A stretch of 64,000 nucleotides of DNA, from the NCBI RefSeq assembly GCF_052118845.1, contig NZ_JBQKGJ010000007.1, positions 62,001-126,000 on the forward strand, written 5' to 3'. This stretch comes from Bilifractor sp002394235 (lineage in GTDB: Bacteria > Bacillota > Clostridia > Lachnospirales > Lachnospiraceae). Below the pieces are notes generated by a model. The model worked only from the letters and a program-made list of their open reading frames with translations, made no database searches and had not been told where the DNA came from. Below, piece by piece: positions 9,777-17,771 of the stretch. The position numbers and the translations under genes are program-made. How positions within the stretch are numbered: position 1 is the stretch's first letter; the number at the start of each line of letters is the position of its first letter.

Positions 9777-9821
9777 CGGGCCTTGGGCCTGTATCACCCT
9801 TCTTTTTCTGCGTGCAGGCAT
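9774..9821 (-). CDS. Possible 15-codon leader peptide upstream of the pilus genes
   Basis: A short frame, MPARRKRRVIQAQGP, is preceded by AAAGGAGG at good spacing from its ATG, one of the strongest ribosome sites in the window. It ends about 200 nt before the pilin start. Its stop coincides with the end of a family A element, as do the stops at 12924 and 22167, which are real genes. It could be a leader peptide, a small basic protein, the remnant of a gene, or chance. The function is unknown. Confidence 0.35.
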   Translation of the reverse strand: MPARRKRRVIQAQGP

Positions 9822-9959
9822 TTTTTCCTCCTTTTTCATTGGATCGTATGTTGAAAATTCTATGAATATAGGAATTGATGATCTTGAAAAAATGGTTTTG
9901 AGATTGCTCAATCTGATTTATGAGCGTTTTAAAATTTTTAACGGCGAATTTTTAACGGA

Positions 9960-10841
9960 TCAGCGCACGGGATCTTTCAATTCCGGAGGCACATACCAGG
10001 ATGCCGGTTGCTGGATCGTTTCCAGGTTTGTTTCTTTTCCGATGATTACCAGACGGCGGGTTGTTCCAGCCATTCCGTCACACGTGGAAAGAGAAACGAA
10101 CCTTGCGTTTACATCCGGCTTCGGGGAATTTTCATACCTCGTACTTTTCCGCAGCATGTTCTGCCAGTCCAGAAAAGAAGGGCTGTTTTGGAACGTGCAG
10201 GTATAGACCTGTGATCCTGCTTCTGTCGTCAGAACGGAGAAAAAAGTGTAGGTACGTCTGGTACCGTCCGGCAGATACAGGCAGAAGGTGTGATCTCTGT
10301 ATCCGGCATTGACGTACCGGGAGCGGAATTTGCCAAACATCGATCCATCCGCCATGTTGTGACCGTAGATGATGGAATTCTGGTCGTTGAAATACCTGCT
10401 GTTCACAGAATCCAGAAGAATGCTTCCGCCGTAGTTATAGGTGTGGTCGGGTAGTGCGTGAAGATATTCGCTGTTGTCATCGCCCTGAAGAACCGGATAA
10501 CTGATGTCATCCAGCATCAGCCACGCGACGACATCCATGCCTTTGAACGATTCCCAGTTGATCGTGTCTGCGTCTGACCGAGACGCATTCCCAGATCTGG
10601 ATGAGCTTTGATCTGGAGAAGGTGTGATGACCGCATCTTCCCGGATCCCACGGTAGGTTTTCGCGGATTTGCGGTACTCGGCGGTCTTCGGCAGAAGCTT
10701 ATACAGGCAAAAGACCAGGACAGCGAAACAGACGAGGATCAGGATAATTTCCAACGCGGAAAATTTTCTCTCCCGAGAAGTCCTTTTCCTGTGCAAAGGA
10801 CTTCTCTCTGGACATGTGGATTCAGACTTCTTCGGATACAT
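9960..10841 (-). CDS. Class B-type sortase
   Basis: A 293-residue membrane transpeptidase. One N-terminal membrane helix (about 30-50) follows a basic segment; a Ser-rich linker leads to the catalytic domain with His161 (IIYGHNM), Cys254 (SLSTC) and Arg263 (TRRLVIIGK). The spaced YLHALPDH and SMFGKFRSRY segments are typical of class B sortases, which attach single proteins to the wall. There is no C-terminal membrane helix, unlike the class C enzyme at 6462-7325. The start is chosen by GGAGG before ATG 10841; the frame extends 38 codons further without a ribosome site. It is the first gene of the pilus locus and may anchor the finished pilus. This role is inferred. Confidence 0.9.
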   Translation of the reverse strand: MYPKKSESTCPERSPLHRKRTSRERKFSALEIILILVCFAVLVFCLYKLLPKTAEYRKSAKTYRGIREDAVITPSPDQSSSRSGNASRSDADTINWESFKGMDVVAWLMLDDISYPVLQGDDNSEYLHALPDHTYNYGGSILLDSVNSRYFNDQNSIIYGHNMADGSMFGKFRSRYVNAGYRDHTFCLYLPDGTRRTYTFFSVLTTEAGSQVYTCTFQNSPSFLDWQNMLRKSTRYENSPKPDVNARFVSLSTCDGMAGTTRRLVIIGKETNLETIQQPASWYVPPELKDPVR

Positions 10842-11313
10842 GGTTTTTCCTCCGAATGTGGATGAAGGATTGTGAAATAAACAGAGAAATGAAGGTTTTG
10901 AGATGAAAATGTGAAAGGTAAAAGCTACAGAGCGCATGGAAAAATAATCATGCACATCACATGATGGAATACAAATTCAGAACCAGAGGAGAGAAAATAA
11001 AATGCAGAGAAATAGACTATAAGAAAAGATGTTAACAAAACAATGGAAAACTGACCGAAAAAGACAGTTCAGAAATGAATACTGATAAATAGATGGTAAA
11101 CGTAAGTTTTAATGAAATGATGATAAGAATTGTCTGTGAATATATGCATTATAGCATAACAATTTCTGCCTGTAAATAAAAAGAAAAGGTAATTACTGTA
11201 TAAGTCCAGTCGCAATGTTCTTGGCTCACGGGGAGCTTGCTCACCAGTGAGCAAGAACATTAGCGACAACAACAGGTATGACGATGAAGCGCGAACGCGC
11301 GTAAGAGACTGTA
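10842..11313. other. 472-bp AT-rich intergenic region
   Basis: Markedly more AT-rich than the flanking genes. It should hold the promoter for the class B sortase; a weak minus-strand candidate is TTGTTT (11038-11043) and TATAGT (11016-11021) with a 16-nt spacer. The right part holds the branched inverted repeat at 11209-11267. No coding frame is convincing. Confidence 0.5.
11209..11267. other. Inverted repeat with two mutually exclusive hairpins
   Basis: The long form pairs GTCGCAATGTTCTTGGCTCA with TGAGCAAGAACATTAGCGAC, with two single-base bulges. Inside it, CTTGCTCAC-CA-GTGAGCAAG is a perfect short hairpin that uses the same right arm. No T-run follows on either strand, so it is not an ordinary terminator. 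It lies about 47 nt past the flavoprotein stop. Confidence 0.65.
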
Positions 11314-12537
11314 TCAGCTCTTTCGGCTGCAGGCTCTTCCGGCTACATAACCACTCGACCATGCCCATTGCAGATTATAGCCCCCGCACTCTCCGTCTAC
11401 GTCAACGGCCTCGCCGGTAAAGTATAGCCCGGGGATCTTCCGGCATTCGAGATGATCCGTCAGTTCTTTCGAAGAAATTCCTCCGGAGCAGATCTGCGCC
11501 TGCTTCATGGATGCGGTTCCGGTGATGGTAACGACGTAATGCTTGATGCGACGGGCAATATCCGGATAATCGTTCCGTCTGTTTTCTGATGAATTGTTTT
11601 TGGACACGTGTCCGATTTTGCCGCTGAACAAAGGGATGAGCTTGTCGGGAAGAAGGCCGATGAGAAGCTCCGAAAGGGGCGCTCCCGGTCGCAGTGCGGT
11701 TCTTTTTTCCAGGTCGGCGGCAAGATCATGTTCCGAGAGATCCGGCATGAAATCGAGCACTGCCCTCACCTTACATCCGCTGCTGATTCGCTCCGCCGCG
11801 TACCGGCTGACCTGAAATACGGGAATGCCGGAGATTCCAAAATCTGTGAGCTGGACTTCGCCGGTATCTGTCGCCACGCATTCCGAATCTGTCAGGATTG
11901 AAACAGAGGCGTGAACCCGGGTTCCTGCCCAGCGGTTCGTCACATCTTCGCGGATTCGAAGCGGTACAAGCGCAGGAAGAAACGGGACGGTGTCAAGGCG
12001 CAGATCGCGGGCAAATTGTATGGCATCGCCGGAGGCACCGCGCACCGCAGACGCCGGGCTTCCCGTAGCGATGATTACGGAACCTGCCTCATAGGTCCAG
12101 GTGGATGTGGAGACAAGAAAATGACCATTCCGGCAGTCTATCGCCGTCACCTGTTCTTTTGACTTGATCTTTACCCGGTATTTCTCCGCCTCCAGCAGGA
12201 GCAGATGAAGAACCTGGGATGCCTGTTCGGTGTAAGGATAGACCCAGCCATTTCGGTCAATTGTTTTCAGCCCGATTCCGTGGAAAAAATCAAGCGTATC
12301 CCGGTTCGAGAAGGCCGTGAAAATACGGCTGGTGAGACTGGAAGCTCCGCCCCGGTAGTGAGAAGGCGACAGATCCAGATTGGTCAGATTGCATCTGCCA
12401 TTTCCGGTTGCCAGAAGCTTTCTGCCCGGCTTTTCATTCTGTTCGAGAACGGTTACCTTCCGTCCGCTTCGCGCGGCGGTGACGGCAGCCATAAGACCGG
12501 AAGCCCCGCCTCCGATTATGATGAGCTGTTCATCCAT
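11314..12537 (-). CDS. HI0933/BaiN-family NAD(P)/FAD-dependent flavoprotein
   Basis: A 407-residue flavoprotein. The FAD-binding dinucleotide motif IIIGGGASGLMAA is at the N-terminus, followed by the family signature GRKLLATGNGRCNLTN. A C-terminal FAD segment reads YFTGEAVDVDGECGGYNLQW. Length and motifs match the HI0933/YhiN family, some of whose gut members reduce bile-acid intermediates or other enones; the substrate here cannot be read from sequence. ATG has AGAGGATTT upstream. It is separated from neighbours by long gaps containing family A and B elements, so it is probably its own transcript. Confidence 0.88.
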   Translation of the reverse strand: MDEQLIIIGGGASGLMAAVTAARSGRKVTVLEQNEKPGRKLLATGNGRCNLTNLDLSPSHYRGGASSLTSRIFTAFSNRDTLDFFHGIGLKTIDRNGWVYPYTEQASQVLHLLLLEAEKYRVKIKSKEQVTAIDCRNGHFLVSTSTWTYEAGSVIIATGSPASAVRGASGDAIQFARDLRLDTVPFLPALVPLRIREDVTNRWAGTRVHASVSILTDSECVATDTGEVQLTDFGISGIPVFQVSRYAAERISSGCKVRAVLDFMPDLSEHDLAADLEKRTALRPGAPLSELLIGLLPDKLIPLFSGKIGHVSKNNSSENRRNDYPDIARRIKHYVVTITGTASMKQAQICSGGISSKELTDHLECRKIPGLYFTGEAVDVDGECGGYNLQWAWSSGYVAGRACSRKS

Positions 12538-12688
12538 AGAAATCCTCTTCTCAGCTGTTTATCTGCTGTTTAACTGCTGCGCATTTGCTGTATGTGTCCG
12601 GTATTTCAGCTGCATTTTTACGCCAGTACTTTGTAAGATAGCTGCATTTTTACGATGGTATTTTTTATATTCTGAGCGGACAAATGAA

Positions 12689-12786
12689 CGAGATAAAACA
12701 CGCTGCGCGAGTTTTATCTCGCTATCGCGACGCTCGCCGCACACGAATGCTTCGCATTCGGCTGCGGCTCACTGTTCGCGTAAATC
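12689..12786 (+). repeat. Family B structured element, copy 1
   Basis: About 98 bp. The first half is a hairpin with 11-bp arms, CGAGATAAAAC and GTTTTATCTCG, around a GC-rich loop. The second half runs CTATCGCGACGCTCGCCGCA, then a small hairpin GAATGCTTCGCATTC (12745-12759), then GGCTGCGGCTCACTGTTCGC and GTAAATC. A near-identical full copy lies inverted at 57959-58055 and a shortened one at 26932-26987. Confidence 0.85.
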
Positions 12787-12864
12787 ACATCCGCTCCCGC
12801 AAGGCGTGAAGCGGAAGGCGAACGCCGCGACAGATCGGTGAAGCCGGCGTCCTGTCAGCGGTAT

Positions 12865-12927
12865 GGAAGCTGCGAAGCAGTGAAGTGACGCATAACTTAT
12901 ACATTGTGGCGCCCCGCAGACCGTTAC
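12865..12927. repeat. Family A intergenic element, copy 2
   Basis: Contains GGAAGCTGCGAAGCAG, then ACTTATACATTGTGGCGCCC and CGCAGACCGTTAC. The terminal TTA is the stop codon (TAA) of the adjacent gene, so on the minus-strand transcript the element begins at that stop. Confidence 0.65.
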
Positions 12928-14210
12928 AAGCTGACAAGCCCCGCGTCTATCACTTTCTGCAGGCTCATGATGATTCCCAGCTTACCATGTGGCCACGTAA
13001 GACCACCCTGGAAGTACACGGCGTAAGGCGGCTTGATCGGTCCGTCCGCCGAAAGCTCGATGGAGGAACCCTGTACAAAGGCTCCGGCAGCCATGATGAC
13101 ATCGGAATCATAGCCCGGCATCGGCCACGGTTCCGGAGTGACGTAGCTGTCTACCGGGGCAGCGGCCTGTATGCCCTGGCAAAAGGCAATGACGCCTTCC
13201 GGTTTTCCGAAGGTGACGGCCTGAATGATGTCGTGACGGTCCTCTGTCGCGTTCGGGACAACGGGGAAGCCGAGCTTTTCATACACATTTGCGGCAAAAA
13301 TCGCGCTCTTCAGCGCGCTTGCTGTGACTGTCGGGGCAAGGAAAAAGCCCTGATAAAAGGCAGGGTTGGTGCCGATGGAGGCGCCGACTTCTTTGCCCAG
13401 ACCCGGCGTGGTCAGACGGCAGGCGGCATTTGCCACACATTCTTTTTTTCCGACGATATATCCGCCGATAGGGGCAAGTCCGCCGCCCGGATTCTTGATC
13501 AGGGAGCCGACCATCATGTCCGCTCCGACGTCCGTGGGTTCGATGCGCTCCACGAATTCTCCGTAGCAGTTGTCAACCATGCAGGTAACATCGGGACGGA
13601 TGGACTTGATGAAATGAATCAGATCGCCGATTTCCTTAACGGAGAAGGTATGACGGGTCTGATACCCCTTTGAGCGCTGGATGGTGACAAGCTTTGTGCG
13701 CTCGTTCAAGGCGCTTCGGATACCCTCGTAGTCGAAGGAACCATCCGGGAGCAGATCCACCTGACGGTATGTGACGCCGTATTCCGCGAGGGAGCCTCGT
13801 GACGGGCGTATTCCGATGACCTCCTCCAGAGTATCATAGGGCTTTCCGACAGGGGACAGAAGCTCATCACCCGGACGTAGATTTCCGGAGAGGGCAATTC
13901 CGAGGGCATGGGTGCCGCAGGCAATCAGCGGACGGACCAGTGCGTCCTCGGTGTGAAAGGTGGAGGCAAATACCTTTTCGAGCGTGTCCCTGCCCATGTC
14001 ATTGTAGCCGTATCCTGTGGAGGGATAGAGGCATGCTTCGCTGACACGGTTTTCCTGCATGGCGCGGATCACCTTCAGCTGATTATATTCTGCGGTTTCA
14101 TCGATCTTCCGGAAACGTTCACGCAGAGAATCGGCGATCTCTGCGCAGAAAACTGCGGTTTTTTCGGCGATGCCGAAGCTTTCATACATCTTTATTTCTT
14201 CTTCTGTCAT
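12924..14210 (-). CDS. Methionine gamma-lyase family / aluminium-resistance-like PLP protein
   Basis: A 428-residue fold-type I PLP enzyme. The cofactor lysine is in GSLIKNPGGGLAPIGGYI; the Asp in MVDNCYGEFVE should contact the pyridine nitrogen. The N-terminal YPSTGYGYNDMGRDTLE and C-terminal GGLTWPHGKLGI are signatures of the YnbB/aluminium-resistance family, annotated as methionine gamma-lyase-like. Members commonly sit beside miaA/hfq/mutL in Firmicutes, as here. The reaction in vivo is uncertain; C-S lyase is the family-based guess. GAGG precedes the ATG by 7 nt. Confidence 0.87.
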   Translation of the reverse strand: MTEEEIKMYESFGIAEKTAVFCAEIADSLRERFRKIDETAEYNQLKVIRAMQENRVSEACLYPSTGYGYNDMGRDTLEKVFASTFHTEDALVRPLIACGTHALGIALSGNLRPGDELLSPVGKPYDTLEEVIGIRPSRGSLAEYGVTYRQVDLLPDGSFDYEGIRSALNERTKLVTIQRSKGYQTRHTFSVKEIGDLIHFIKSIRPDVTCMVDNCYGEFVERIEPTDVGADMMVGSLIKNPGGGLAPIGGYIVGKKECVANAACRLTTPGLGKEVGASIGTNPAFYQGFFLAPTVTASALKSAIFAANVYEKLGFPVVPNATEDRHDIIQAVTFGKPEGVIAFCQGIQAAAPVDSYVTPEPWPMPGYDSDVIMAAGAFVQGSSIELSADGPIKPPYAVYFQGGLTWPHGKLGIIMSLQKVIDAGLVSL

Positions 14211-14269
14211 TCTTAACCTCTGTTTCTGATACTTTAAAGTGAATATTACTATCGTTGATATAATGAATC

Positions 14270-14346
14270 GGTAGCTTATACGTTATGTGGCGCCCCGCCT
14301 GCGGAGCATGATGGTTTAATGTATATGTCCTGCGGAGCATGGCGGC
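14270..14346. repeat. Family A intergenic element, copy 3
   Basis: Core reads GTAGCTTATACGTTATGTGG, CGCCCCGCCTGCGGAGCATG and ATGGTTTA; a second CCTGCGGAGCATG follows at 14329-14341, a partial duplication. It lies in the gap between miaA and the PLP enzyme. The CCCCGC/GCGG pairing can form a short hairpin. Confidence 0.65.
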
Positions 14347-14397
14347 AGACGACAACAGGATTGTCTTATTAGAAAAAATAGATTTGCACAGATCAAT

Positions 14398-15381
14398 TCA
14401 AAGTGGCTGGCTGTCTTCGCATAGTTTTTTGCGCCACAATGCCAGCATATAATTCAGGATGGCGTCATCCTCGTAGTTGAATTCATTTTTGTTGATCCAG
14501 ATGATGCCGCTCTCCCGCTTGAACCAGGTGATCTGGCGCTTCGCAAAGTGACGGGTGTCGCGCTTGATGATCTCCACCGCTTCGCCTAGCGTACATTTCC
14601 CGTCCAGATACGGGAACAGCTCCTTGTATCCGAGCCCCTTCATCGAGACATTGTTCTCCGTGAGGCCTCTTGCCTTCAGACTGCGAACCTCATCGACAAG
14701 GCCGGCCCCGATCATCTGATCCACTCTCCGGTCGATCCGGTCGTAGAGCCGTTTCCGCTCGTCATTGAGTACAAAATAAAGGTAGCAGTAAGGGGAGTCC
14801 TTCGCCCGCTGCTCCTCATTATGTCTGGATATCGGAGTGCCGGTCTGGTCATAAAATTCGAGAGCCCGGATGACACGTTTGAGATTGTTCGGATGAATTT
14901 CCCGTGCCGCCTCGGGATCCTTTTCTGCAAGGATGGCGTGAAGAGCCTGCGGACCTCTCTCTTCTGCCAGTTTCTCATACGCGGAACGGATGTCGGATTT
15001 CCCTTCGCTTTCGGAAAAATCGATGTCTCTCAGCACCGCCTGGATATAAAATCCGGTTCCACCGGTGATGATGGGAACCTGGCCGTTTTTCCAGATCTCC
15101 TGCATCGCGCGGAGGGCCATGGCTTTGAAAAGAGCAACATTGAAATCCTCTTCGGGTTCCAGAACATCGATCAGGTAATGCGGAATTCCCTGTCTTTCTT
15201 CCGGCAGTATCTTCGCGGATCCGATGTCCATGCCCCGGTAGACCTGCATGGAATCGGCGGAGACGACCGCTCCGTTTACCGCCGCTGCCAGCTTCAGGGA
15301 AAGGGCGGTTTTACCGACCGCCGTTGGACCGGTAAGTACAAGGACCGGCTTTTTCTTCAGCTTTCCGTAATCAAATGACAT
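14398..15381 (-). CDS. miaA: tRNA dimethylallyltransferase MiaA
   Basis: A 327-residue enzyme that transfers dimethylallyl to A37 of tRNAs reading UNN codons; its product is the substrate of MiaB, encoded at 20584-22050. P-loop GPTAVGKT near residue 18, DSMQVYRGMDIGSAK, and ITGGTGFYIQAVL are all present, and length is normal. GAGGGAAAG lies upstream of the ATG. It is downstream of mutL, separated by a 36-bp tandem array (15448-15627). The C-terminus (RDTRHFAKRQITWFKRE) is intact. Confidence 0.97.
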   Translation of the reverse strand: MSFDYGKLKKKPVLVLTGPTAVGKTALSLKLAAAVNGAVVSADSMQVYRGMDIGSAKILPEERQGIPHYLIDVLEPEEDFNVALFKAMALRAMQEIWKNGQVPIITGGTGFYIQAVLRDIDFSESEGKSDIRSAYEKLAEERGPQALHAILAEKDPEAAREIHPNNLKRVIRALEFYDQTGTPISRHNEEQRAKDSPYCYLYFVLNDERKRLYDRIDRRVDQMIGAGLVDEVRSLKARGLTENNVSMKGLGYKELFPYLDGKCTLGEAVEIIKRDTRHFAKRQITWFKRESGIIWINKNEFNYEDDAILNYMLALWRKKLCEDSQPL

Positions 15382-15447
15382 GGATGTTTCTTTCCCTCTT
15401 ATTATTAATGATTTATTTATCCTTGATCATAACTGCCAGATCACACA

Positions 15448-15627
15448 GATCTCCGGGATTCTTTCCGTGTATTGTGTCACTGGAATTTTCGGGATCCCAG
15501 TCGAATATCAAATCACACGATTTACCGGGAATCTATCAGCGTATCCTGTCACACGGTTCATGAGGAGCCTCACAGTGTGTCGGATTACGCTGCACACCGG
15601 GTTCCATGCGGCGTATCGTATCACACG
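15448..15627. repeat. 36-bp degenerate tandem repeat, five units
   Basis: Units at 15448, 15484, 15520, 15556 and 15592 keep exact 36-bp spacing while diverging. Compare TTACCGGGAATCTATCAGCG (15522) with CACCGGGTTCCATGCGGCGT (15594), each ending TCACACG. The last unit contains the mutL stop codon (15621-15623). No intervening spacers and no matching CRISPR repeat form. Confidence 0.75.
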
Positions 15628-17765
15628 ATCCGCTTGAATTTTCTGTCCAGATCGTACTTTGTCATTTTGATGATCGTAGGACGGCCGTGCGGGCAGTTGT
15701 AGGGATTCTCCAGTGTCAGGAGTTCGTCAATCAGGGCATCCGCTTCCTTCAGGGACAGCATGCTGTTTCCCTTGACGGCTGCCTTACAGGACATGGAGGC
15801 AATTTTTTCCGGAATGCTTTCCGGAGAGACGTCTCCGATCTCTGTCAGCTGATCCAGGATTTCCGTGAACAGGCGGTCGGACGCGATTGAATACAGATTA
15901 TCCGGAACGGAATTGATCTTGAAGGAGTTTCCTCCGAAGGATTCAATCTCGAAACCGAGCTTTGCGAAGACGTCCAGGTTCTTCTCCAGAATCCCCGCTT
16001 CCTTCGCACTCAGATTCACGACAATCGCCGGATACAGCATCTGGGCATTGATTTTTTTCTCCCGGTAATTCTTCATCATCCGTTCATAATTGACTTTCTC
16101 ATGAGCGGCATGCTGATCGATGATGTAGAGAGCATCCTGATATTCGATGATCCAGTAGGTGTCAAAGATCTGACCGATGATGCGGAACTGCTTTCTGGAG
16201 CCGGGAGACAGAACTTTTTCCTTCGAGGTAAAGAAACTCATCTGCTCCGGGGCGGAAAAATCCTGTTTGCGGGGAGCAGCTGCCCCGGAGTTTGCCGCCG
16301 CAGGCTGTGCCACAGCAGTCTCATCAGCAATACCTGGCGTCGCAGGCCGAGCCTCAGCAGTCCTATCGGCAGTACCCGGCGTCGCAGGCCGAGCCTCATT
16401 AGTCCTATCGGCAGTACCCAACCGACAAGACTGCGCCTCGGGAGATTTTGCGTTGTCGGCGGTAGCTGACCTGTGGAATCCGCCGACCGGGTCCGTGTCC
16501 TGGCGGGGCGATGCGTTCGTATTCTTACGATCAGAAGTGCTCGTGCCGGACACACCGTACGTGGGAATGTCCGTGCGGGGGGAACTTCGATAGTTCCCGT
16601 TCTCATCGCGGACCGATGACACGCCACCGCCTTTCGTGGGTGCCGCACTTTCCGCAGCATCCATCCGCCGGACGCGTTCAAAAGGCTCCGGCGCAGATTT
16701 CGAGAGAACCGGAAGCTTTCCCGGCCGGTCTGCGCTGCGCCGCGGTTCATGTCCAACCGGAACCTCGGGGATCCGCTCACGGTTCATGAGCGTATTTTGA
16801 ATGGCCAGACAGAGCTGATGGTAGATGTCCTCCTGGCTGGAAAAACGAACCTCCATCTTCTGCGGGTGCACGTTCACATCCACCTTTTCTCCGTCGATAT
16901 TCAGGTACAGCAGAGTGAAAGGATATTTGTGCTGCATGAGAAAGCCATGGTAGGCATCCTCGATTGTCTTTGCCAGAAGGCGGCTTTTCACATATCTTCC
17001 GTTCACAAAGTAATATTCATAGTTCCGGTTGCCACGCGCTACATTCGGATTGCCGATGAATCCGTCGATTTCCATCAGGTCAGTCTGTGCGTGAATCGGA
17101 ATCAGCTCTCTGGTGAGATCCCGGCCGAAAATCTGATAGACGATTTCCTTCAGGTTTCCGTTTCCGCTGGTGTACAGACGGTTCTGTCCGTTCTGAATGA
17201 ATTTGAACGAAATCTCCGGGTGAGACAGGGCAAGCTCTTCCACAAAGCTGCTGACATGATTTCCCTCGGACATGGGAGATTTCAGAAACTTCGCCCGGGC
17301 AGGAGTGTTGTAGAAGAGATTGCGGATGATGAAAGTGGTGCCCTCAGGCGCCCCGATTTCCTCGTACTCCTTCTCCTCTCCGCCTTCGATCGTGTAGCGG
17401 ATGCCGGTCAGTGCTTCCGGCGTTTTTGTGATGCATTCTACCTGCGCGACTGCGGCAATGCTTGACAATGCCTCGCCGCGAAAGCCCAGCGAAGATATGT
17501 TGGTGAGATCCTCCACCTTGCGGATCTTGCTCGTCGCGTGGCGCAGAAAGGCTCTCCGGACCTGGTCGGCGGGGATGCCGGCTCCGTTGTCCGTGATCCG
17601 CATGAAGGTGGTTCCGCCGTCCCGGATTTCGATGGTGATTGCCGTAGAGGCGGCATCGATGGCGTTCTCCGTGAGCTCCTTGATGACGGAGGCAGGGCGC
17701 TCGACCACCTCTCCGGCGGCGATTTTGTCTATTGTAGCTTTATCCAGTAATTCGATTGATCTCAT
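15621..17765 (-). CDS. mutL: DNA mismatch repair protein MutL
   Basis: A 714-residue protein. N-terminal GHKL ATPase motifs: ELTENAIDAAST, DNGAGIP, GFRGEALSS. The C-terminal domain keeps the endonuclease signature DQHAAHEKVNYE (from Asp550) and CPHGRP (691-696), so this is a nicking-type MutL as in most bacteria lacking MutH. The inter-domain linker (about 340-515) is low complexity and contains three 14-residue repeats at 16294-16419, including GTADRTAEARPATP. mutS stops 6 nt upstream, so the pair is co-transcribed. No strong ribosome site is seen before the ATG, suggesting translational coupling with mutS. Confidence 0.97.
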   Translation of the reverse strand: MRSIELLDKATIDKIAAGEVVERPASVIKELTENAIDAASTAITIEIRDGGTTFMRITDNGAGIPADQVRRAFLRHATSKIRKVEDLTNISSLGFRGEALSSIAAVAQVECITKTPEALTGIRYTIEGGEEKEYEEIGAPEGTTFIIRNLFYNTPARAKFLKSPMSEGNHVSSFVEELALSHPEISFKFIQNGQNRLYTSGNGNLKEIVYQIFGRDLTRELIPIHAQTDLMEIDGFIGNPNVARGNRNYEYYFVNGRYVKSRLLAKTIEDAYHGFLMQHKYPFTLLYLNIDGEKVDVNVHPQKMEVRFSSQEDIYHQLCLAIQNTLMNRERIPEVPVGHEPRRSADRPGKLPVLSKSAPEPFERVRRMDAAESAAPTKGGGVSSVRDENGNYRSSPRTDIPTYGVSGTSTSDRKNTNASPRQDTDPVGGFHRSATADNAKSPEAQSCRLGTADRTNEARPATPGTADRTAEARPATPGIADETAVAQPAAANSGAAAPRKQDFSAPEQMSFFTSKEKVLSPGSRKQFRIIGQIFDTYWIIEYQDALYIIDQHAAHEKVNYERMMKNYREKKINAQMLYPAIVVNLSAKEAGILEKNLDVFAKLGFEIESFGGNSFKINSVPDNLYSIASDRLFTEILDQLTEIGDVSPESIPEKIASMSCKAAVKGNSMLSLKEADALIDELLTLENPYNCPHGRPTIIKMTKYDLDRKFKRIV
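16294..16419 (-). repeat. In-frame 42-bp repeat x3 in the mutL linker
   Basis: Three 42-bp units encode GTADRTNEARPATP, GTADRTAEARPATP and GIADETAVAQPAAA. The first two are nearly identical at DNA level. The array lies in the flexible linker between ATPase and endonuclease domains and keeps frame. Confidence 0.85.
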
Positions 17766-17771
17766 ATGTGC

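Larger units (their letters stand above)
9576..9959. other. 384-bp leader/intergenic region upstream of the pilin gene
   Basis: Between the class B sortase stop and the pilin start. It holds a family A repeat (9666-9776), a tiny open frame with a strong ribosome site (9774-9821), and an AT-rich stretch (9840-9960). I could not place a convincing sigma-A promoter on the minus strand. I looked for a cyclic-di-GMP-I riboswitch because such elements precede some clostridial pilins, and did not recognise its conserved core. Confidence 0.6.

Noticed and set aside
9576..9959. Possible cyclic-di-GMP-I riboswitch upstream of the pilin
   Set aside because: The conserved core bases of that class were not found on the minus strand; only the family A element and a tiny ORF are visible.
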